A stretch of 15,417 nucleotides of DNA from JAPLYB01 sp964481435 (GTDB lineage Archaea > Nanobdellota > Nanobdellia > Pacearchaeales > UBA284): contig CAYZTH010000022.1 of the NCBI GenBank assembly GCA_964481435.1, positions 1-15,417 on the forward strand. The letters are read 5' to 3'. Shown here piece by piece: positions 11,624 to 15,417 of the stretch. The notes below the pieces were generated by a model. That model was not told the origin of the DNA and ran no database searches. It saw only the letters and a program-made list of their open reading frames with translations. Numbering within the stretch: position 1 is the first letter of the stretch; every line of letters starts with the position of its first letter. Both the position numbers and the translations under genes were made by a program.

Positions 11624-12378
11624 TTTACCTTTATCCTCATCAAATCCTTTGCGATAATAACTTTTTGATGATAAATCTTCTCAAAATTCCTTATTTCTTT
11701 TGAATTTTCTGTTTCTTTAAAGAGATGCACAAAAGCAACTTTTTTTGCATGAGCCTCTTTCAATATTCTAGCTGCAAGTTCTGGATTTAGATGATCTTCT
11801 CCCTCGACCCCATTTGGCACAGCACATTCTAAAATCAGAAAATCTGCATTTCTTGAGAAATCTGCAAGTTTCTCAGAAAATTTTGTATCGCCAGAATACA
11901 CTAAACTTTTCCCATTATATTCAATTCTGAAAGCTATGCTCTCTTTATTATGTGGTACTCTTAAGGTCTTGACCTTAATATTCTTCCCTAAAATAATTTC
12001 TTTATTAACCAAATCTTTAATGATAACTTTATCTCCCGCATCAACCAGATGTCTGAAAAGTTTTCTTAAATTTTTATAGAATTTTTTGAGTCCTTTTCCA
12101 CCAATAATAAGAAGAGGTTTATCTTTCTTATATCCGAGATTATACCGAACAGATTGTAAAAAAGGAATAAAATCCGAAATATGGTCTGGATGAAAGTGGC
12201 TTATGAACAAATAATCAATATCACTAAGAGTATGTTTTGTCTCTAAAAGCCTCCTTGTTATTCCTGGACCCATGTCAATTAGGATATTCTTACCACCAAC
12301 TTTTATTAGTAACGAAGTAGGTTGCCTTTCTAATCTTGGCCATCCACTTCCTGTTCCAAGAAAAATTACCTCCATCAT
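11620..12378 (-). CDS. Metallo-beta-lactamase-fold hydrolase, RNase Z-like
   Basis: A 252-aa binuclear zinc hydrolase. Metal ligands are His61-x-His63-x-Asp65-His66, His143 (Val-Pro-His), Asp164 (Tyr-Ser-Gly-Asp-Thr) and His218. His206 in Glu-Asp-His-Leu-Asn also fits the family. The start Phe-Leu-Gly-Thr-Gly-Ser-Gly-Trp-Pro and the Ser-Gly-Asp-Thr motif are those of the RNase Z/ElaC group, which cuts the 3' trailer of tRNA precursors; tRNA genes here lack CCA and need such an enzyme. However, it is shorter than typical RNase Z (about 300 aa) and I see no clear exosite arm for tRNA binding, so it may be another RNase Z-like hydrolase. Starts at 12378 and 12375 (ATGATG) are both possible. It has its own TATA box overlapping the end of the presenilin gene and is coupled to the DUF1653 gene. 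Confidence 0.85.
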   Translation of the reverse strand: MMEVIFLGTGSGWPRLERQPTSLLIKVGGKNILIDMGPGITRRLLETKHTLSDIDYLFISHFHPDHISDFIPFLQSVRYNLGYKKDKPLLIIGGKGLKKFYKNLRKLFRHLVDAGDKVIIKDLVNKEIILGKNIKVKTLRVPHNKESIAFRIEYNGKSLVYSGDTKFSEKLADFSRNADFLILECAVPNGVEGEDHLNPELAARILKEAHAKKVAFVHLFKETENSKEIRNFEKIYHQKVIIAKDLMRIKVK

Positions 12379-12398
12379 AAAAAGAAAAAATTACTGCA

Positions 12399-12409
12399 CT
12401 ATAAATATC
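12399..12409 (-). promoter_or_regulatory. TATA box of the RNase Z-like/DUF1653 operon
   Basis: On the minus strand GATATTTATAG is centred about 26 bases before the ATG at 12378. It lies directly against the stop of the presenilin-like gene (12412-12410). Confidence 0.6.
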
Positions 12410-13426
12410 TTACGCAAAAATCAATAAAACGATGAACAATCCTATTAATCCCCCTACGGTTAGATAGGGCATCGCAGGATAAGCCTTATCTTTAGCATTA
12501 AATAATAAGGCCGATAGGGCAACCAGGATGCAAGCTAGTACAATGAAGTAAGCAATTAAACCATAAGCTAAAAAGATAGTCCCTAGGAAAACCATTGGAA
12601 TCGCGATATCTCCTCCACCAAGAACCGCCGCCCTAACCTTAATTTTCTGGAGTCTTGAAATCTTTTCCTTTTTCGACTTTAGAGCCTTGGCCTCATTTAT
12701 TTTTTCTCTGTCCCCTTTCTTGATATAAGGAATAAACAACCCACCTAATACTTTGAGATGCTTCATCTGGAAGTTCGCAAGTCCCATCATATAGTTGCTT
12801 CTCCAGACAGAGACAATATCATAAACAGACATAGCAAGAATCAAAGCAGTTGCAACAACAACATTCAAAATAGGCAATAGGACAATTGCAAATCCCGGAT
12901 AAATAAAGAGCTCAGTCAAATTATGGACTAAGAGTTGTCTTCTGAATATCTTTAGATAAGTCAGCACGATAGCAAGGGGTATTCCAATAACCTCGGCAAA
13001 AGAGAAGCGTATACTTCCTATTCTTATTAGATAGTGTCCAAGCAAAGGATATAACAAAAGGGTCAGAGCGATTGATAGGCACATGAAAATAACAAGCGTA
13101 AACCATCCTTTAATCACCGGAACAACACCAATCCTTGTCAGAATAAAAAACAGCACGATAGCTAGAGCTATGGCAATCAGGACATTAAGGATTATTTTCA
13201 CAAAATCAAGAGGCGCTTTAGCCTCAACAGGCGCAGAAACAAAATCCATTATTGTTGCATTTGGCTGAGAAGGCAGAGTCATATTCTTATCTTTAAGTTC
13301 CTGAACCTTATTCTGATATGATTTGCCGAAATTCTGGTCATAAATGCTGAAAAGCAAGAGTCCAATCAGCTGAGAAATCAGGAACGCCACAATTATGATT
13401 AAAGTTATCTTAGCTGTATGTTTCAT
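12410..13426 (-). CDS. Presenilin/signal-peptide-peptidase-type intramembrane aspartyl protease
   Basis: A 338-aa member of the archaeal presenilin homologues (peptidase family A22, COG3389-like), which cut substrates inside the membrane. About nine hydrophobic helices are visible. The catalytic motifs are all present: Tyr202-Asp203 in helix 6 (Ser-Val-Tyr-Asp-Ile), Gly-Gly-Gly-Asp273 in helix 7 (the GxGD signature) and Pro317-Ala-Met-Pro320 (the PAL-type motif) before the last helices. A basic cytoplasmic loop (about 233-265) separates the two catalytic helices. The segment between helices 1 and 2 (about 30-72) is extracytoplasmic and Pro/Gln-rich. It likely clears signal-peptide remnants or other membrane stubs. 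Transcribed divergently from trpS across 171 bases; no strong TATA box is visible for it. Confidence 0.94.
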   Translation of the reverse strand: MKHTAKITLIIIVAFLISQLIGLLLFSIYDQNFGKSYQNKVQELKDKNMTLPSQPNATIMDFVSAPVEAKAPLDFVKIILNVLIAIALAIVLFFILTRIGVVPVIKGWFTLVIFMCLSIALTLLLYPLLGHYLIRIGSIRFSFAEVIGIPLAIVLTYLKIFRRQLLVHNLTELFIYPGFAIVLLPILNVVVATALILAMSVYDIVSVWRSNYMMGLANFQMKHLKVLGGLFIPYIKKGDREKINEAKALKSKKEKISRLQKIKVRAAVLGGGDIAIPMVFLGTIFLAYGLIAYFIVLACILVALSALLFNAKDKAYPAMPYLTVGGLIGLFIVLLIFA

Positions 13427-13569
13427 TTTTAAGTTATGTAATAAAGCTATTTGAGTTAGGAGTACTTGTATTGTACTTTACAAAGCGCATTAAAGTAACT
13501 AGGGCGCATAAATTTTTTGAATTAATAAATCCCTCTTATTTACTTATATCTCATTCGTGTCAAGAAACC

Positions 13570-13580
13570 TTTATAAAATC
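13570..13580 (+). promoter_or_regulatory. TATA box of trpS
   Basis: TTTATAAAATC is centred about 24 bases before the ATG at 13598, so the trpS mRNA should be leaderless. The rest of the 171-base divergent gap (13427-13597) is AT-rich and I see nothing else in it. Confidence 0.65.
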
Positions 13581-13597
13581 TTTCTTCTTAACAAAAC

Positions 13598-14731
13598 ATG
13601 GAAAACGAGGTCAAGGTTACTCCCTACGAAGTTAAGGGGATTTTAGATGATGAAGAGTACAAAAGACTTATGAAAGAATTCGGTATCCAAGGGATTAATC
13701 AAGCCCTACTAAACAGAATAAAGAAACATACCAAGGATATACACTTCATGCTCTCAAGAGGAGTATTCTTTTCTCATAGAGACATGGACTTTATTCTAAA
13801 TGAATACGAAAAAGGAAATAAATTTTTCTTATACACCGGCAGAGGCCCTTCCGGAGGAACACACATCGGACATTTATTGCCCTGGATATTTACACAATGG
13901 CTCCAAGAGAAATTCAAAGTTGACTTATGGTTCCAGTTAACAGATGATGAAAAATTTATGTTTCGCCAAGATCTTGAACTTGACCAAGTCAAAAAGCTAA
14001 CAGAAGAGAATATCTTAGATATAATCGCCCTGGGTTTTGATCCTAAAAAAACACACATAATCGTGGATACAAAAAATTCAAAAACACTATACCCCGAAGC
14101 GATTAAAGTTGCAAAAAAAATAACATTCTCAACAACCAAGGCAGTCTTTGGATTCACAAATGAAACCAATGTCGGCTCAATATTCTTCACAGCGATGCAG
14201 GCTGTTCCAGCTTTCTTGCCTTCAGTCCTTGCGAAGAAAAATATTCCTTGCTTGATTCCTCTTGGAATAGACCAAGACCCACACTTCAGAATTGCAAGAG
14301 ATGTTCTTCCTAAACTAGGCTACTATAAACCCTCAATAATGCACAGCAAGTTCCTTTCGGGCCTCAAAGTCTACGGAGGAAAGATGTCAACTTCTGATCC
14401 TGATTCAACAATCTGGACAACAGACACTCCTGAAGAAGTCAGAAAGAAAATAATGAAACACGCCTTCTCTGGAGGTCAGGCATCAATCGAAGAGCATAGA
14501 AAAAAAGGAGGCAACCCAGATATCGATGTTGCATATCAGTGGCTTAATTATTTCTTTGAACCAGACGACAAGAAACTAAAGAAGATTCACGATGATTACA
14601 AGTCAGGCAAGCTCCTCACAGGAGAACTAAAATCCTACTTAGTCGATAAGATAAATGCTTTCTTGAAAGAACATCAAAAGAAAAGAGAACTTGCAAAGAA
14701 ACAAGTAGATAAATTCATGTTCAAGGATTAA
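13598..14731 (+). CDS. trpS: Tryptophanyl-tRNA synthetase, archaeal/eukaryal type
   Basis: Class I synthetase that charges tRNA-Trp (EC 6.1.1.2). At 377 aa it has normal length for the archaeal form. The ATP-binding motif is Thr-His89-Ile-Gly-His92 in the context Pro-Ser-Gly-Gly-Thr-His. The second signature is Lys262-Met-Ser-Thr-Ser266, the KMSAS-type variant common in this group. The stretches Gln-Leu-Thr-Asp-Asp-Glu-Lys (about 113-119), Thr-Ala-Met-Gln-Ala-Val-Pro (198-204) and Gly-Ile-Asp-Gln-Asp-Pro-His-Phe-Arg (223-231) are the tryptophan-pocket and active-site segments of the eukaryal/archaeal enzyme and differ from the bacterial one. The N-terminus carries the family's extra helical segment (about 1-70). 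It is followed after one base by the SGNH hydrolase gene. Confidence 0.97.
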   Translation: MENEVKVTPYEVKGILDDEEYKRLMKEFGIQGINQALLNRIKKHTKDIHFMLSRGVFFSHRDMDFILNEYEKGNKFFLYTGRGPSGGTHIGHLLPWIFTQWLQEKFKVDLWFQLTDDEKFMFRQDLELDQVKKLTEENILDIIALGFDPKKTHIIVDTKNSKTLYPEAIKVAKKITFSTTKAVFGFTNETNVGSIFFTAMQAVPAFLPSVLAKKNIPCLIPLGIDQDPHFRIARDVLPKLGYYKPSIMHSKFLSGLKVYGGKMSTSDPDSTIWTTDTPEEVRKKIMKHAFSGGQASIEEHRKKGGNPDIDVAYQWLNYFFEPDDKKLKKIHDDYKSGKLLTGELKSYLVDKINAFLKEHQKKRELAKKQVDKFMFKD

Positions 14732-14732
14732 A

Positions 14733-15350
14733 ATGAAATTTTTTGTTTTTGGAGACAGTATCGCCCATGGGTCGTGGGATGAACTCGGAGGATGGGCAGA
14801 AAGGCTGAAACAATACATCAATAAAAAATATCCTCAAAAACATTTTGTTTATAATCTAGGGATCGTTTATGGAATAACAACAAAAGGACTTCTAAAACAA
14901 ATTGATCCAGAGATAAAGACCAGAAACGTTGATCCAGACAAAGTAGGCGCAATAATTATTGAAATAGGAACAAATGATTCTATAATCAATAATAAGACAA
15001 AGAAACTTTGGACTTCTGAAAAACAATTTGAGAAAAATCTTCATAAAATAGTAAAAATTGCTAAAAAATATTCAAAAAATATCTTCCTTCTGGGTTTATT
15101 CCCTATAAACCTAGACCCAATTCCTTGGGATAATGAAAACTCATATAAAAAAGAAAACACAAAAAAATTTGATCAATTAGTAAAAAAAGTTTGTGAAAAA
15201 GACAAGGTTCATTTCATTGATATCTATGAAAAACTGGAAGAAAAACATTTTGAAAATCTTTTGGTGGACGGCTGTCACCCCGGTTCAAAAGGACATGAAT
15301 TAATCTTTCAAATTGTTAAGGACTTTCTCGAAAAAAATAGAATAATCTGA
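14733..15350 (+). CDS. SGNH/GDSL-family hydrolase, cytoplasmic
   Basis: A 205-aa esterase/lipase-fold hydrolase. The catalytic Ser9 is in Phe-Gly-Asp-Ser9-Ile (block I), the oxyanion Gly is in Asn-Leu-Gly43 (block II), Gly79-Thr-Asn81-Asp82 is block III, and Asp179-Gly-Cys-His182-Pro is block V with the acid-base pair. The triad Ser9, Asp179, His182 is complete. There is no signal peptide, so it acts in the cytoplasm, unlike many secreted lipases. The substrate (an ester, acyl-CoA, acetylated sugar or acyl-protein) cannot be told from the sequence. Its ATG lies one base after the trpS stop, so it is almost surely co-transcribed and coupled with trpS; no functional link is evident. Confidence 0.92.
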   Translation: MKFFVFGDSIAHGSWDELGGWAERLKQYINKKYPQKHFVYNLGIVYGITTKGLLKQIDPEIKTRNVDPDKVGAIIIEIGTNDSIINNKTKKLWTSEKQFEKNLHKIVKIAKKYSKNIFLLGLFPINLDPIPWDNENSYKKENTKKFDQLVKKVCEKDKVHFIDIYEKLEEKHFENLLVDGCHPGSKGHELIFQIVKDFLEKNRII

Positions 15351-15375
15351 ATATATTCAGACTTTCAAATCCCTA

Positions 15376-15417
15376 CGAGCCCGATGGGATTTGAACCCAC
15401 GACACCTAGCTTAAAAG
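15376..15417 (-). tRNA. tRNA-Lys (TTT), 3' part only, cut by the window edge
   Basis: Read on the minus strand from 15417, C-T-TTT-A-A is the anticodon loop (anticodon TTT, Lys), followed by the stem GCTAG and the variable loop GTGTC. The T arm is GTGGG, TTCAAAT, CCCAT (one G-T pair), and the acceptor strand CGGGCTC ends in discriminator G at 15376. No CCA is encoded. The 5' half lies outside the window, so the anticodon rests on the assumption that the first base shown is position 32, which the stem spacing supports. Confidence 0.85.

Noticed and set aside
15347..15360. 14-bp palindrome CTGAATATATTCAG over the SGNH hydrolase stop
   Set aside because: It could be a terminator hairpin shared by the convergent tRNA-Lys, but it has no T run, and an AT-rich palindrome of this size is weak evidence alone.
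1..15417. CRISPR arrays, transposons or prophage
   Set aside because: No spaced direct repeats, transposase, integrase or phage structural gene was seen on either strand.

Overview
The window looks like chromosomal DNA from an AT-rich archaeon, most likely of the DPANN type (Pacearchaeota/Woesearchaeota-like; the lineage is inferred from gene style, not proven). The archaeal assignment is firm. It rests on an archaeal-type AspRS, a eukaryal/archaeal-type TrpRS, the KH/beta-CASP termination nuclease FttA (aCPSF1), a 20S proteasome beta subunit, an archaeal presenilin-type protease, a tRNA-Tyr with an archaeal 37/38 intron and no encoded CCA, and TATA boxes centred about 24-30 nt upstream of many start codons, which implies leaderless mRNAs.

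Layout. 107-2965 (+): an orphan 102-aa gene with a strong Shine-Dalgarno, a PycTM-like three-helix membrane protein, aspS and a nucleoside deaminase. 6508-3012 (-): a four-gene MacB-like ABC operon (small Cys-rich membrane protein, ATPase, secreted/anchored COG1361-like protein, FtsX-type permease) with 1-4 nt overlaps. 6618-7598 (+), divergent from it: a 7-TM protein followed by a winged-helix protein; a 14-bp palindrome covering the ABC operon's TATA box lies between the two units. 8100-7606 (-): a zinc-ribbon protein of unknown function. 10036-8156 and 10827-10150 (-): FttA and the proteasome beta subunit, a neighbourhood known from other archaea. 11162-11032 (-): intron-containing tRNA-Tyr. 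13426-11384 (-): presenilin-like protease, RNase Z-like metallo-hydrolase and a DUF1653 protein. 13598-15350 (+): trpS and a cytoplasmic SGNH hydrolase. The right end cuts a tRNA-Lys gene (-).

Most of the window is core information processing: translation (AspRS, TrpRS, tRNA-Tyr, tRNA-Lys), transcription termination and RNA processing (FttA, the RNase Z-like protein) and proteolysis (proteasome, presenilin). The accessory part is the ABC export operon with its divergent membrane-sensor/winged-helix pair, plus the solo PycTM-like protein. Two unexplained noncoding stretches flank tRNA-Tyr: a run of three hairpins (10924-11009) and a GC-rich, pseudoknot-capable element (11233-11276) next to an 11-bp inverted repeat. 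No CRISPR array, transposase, integrase or phage gene was seen, and no gene-free stretch exceeds 300 bases.
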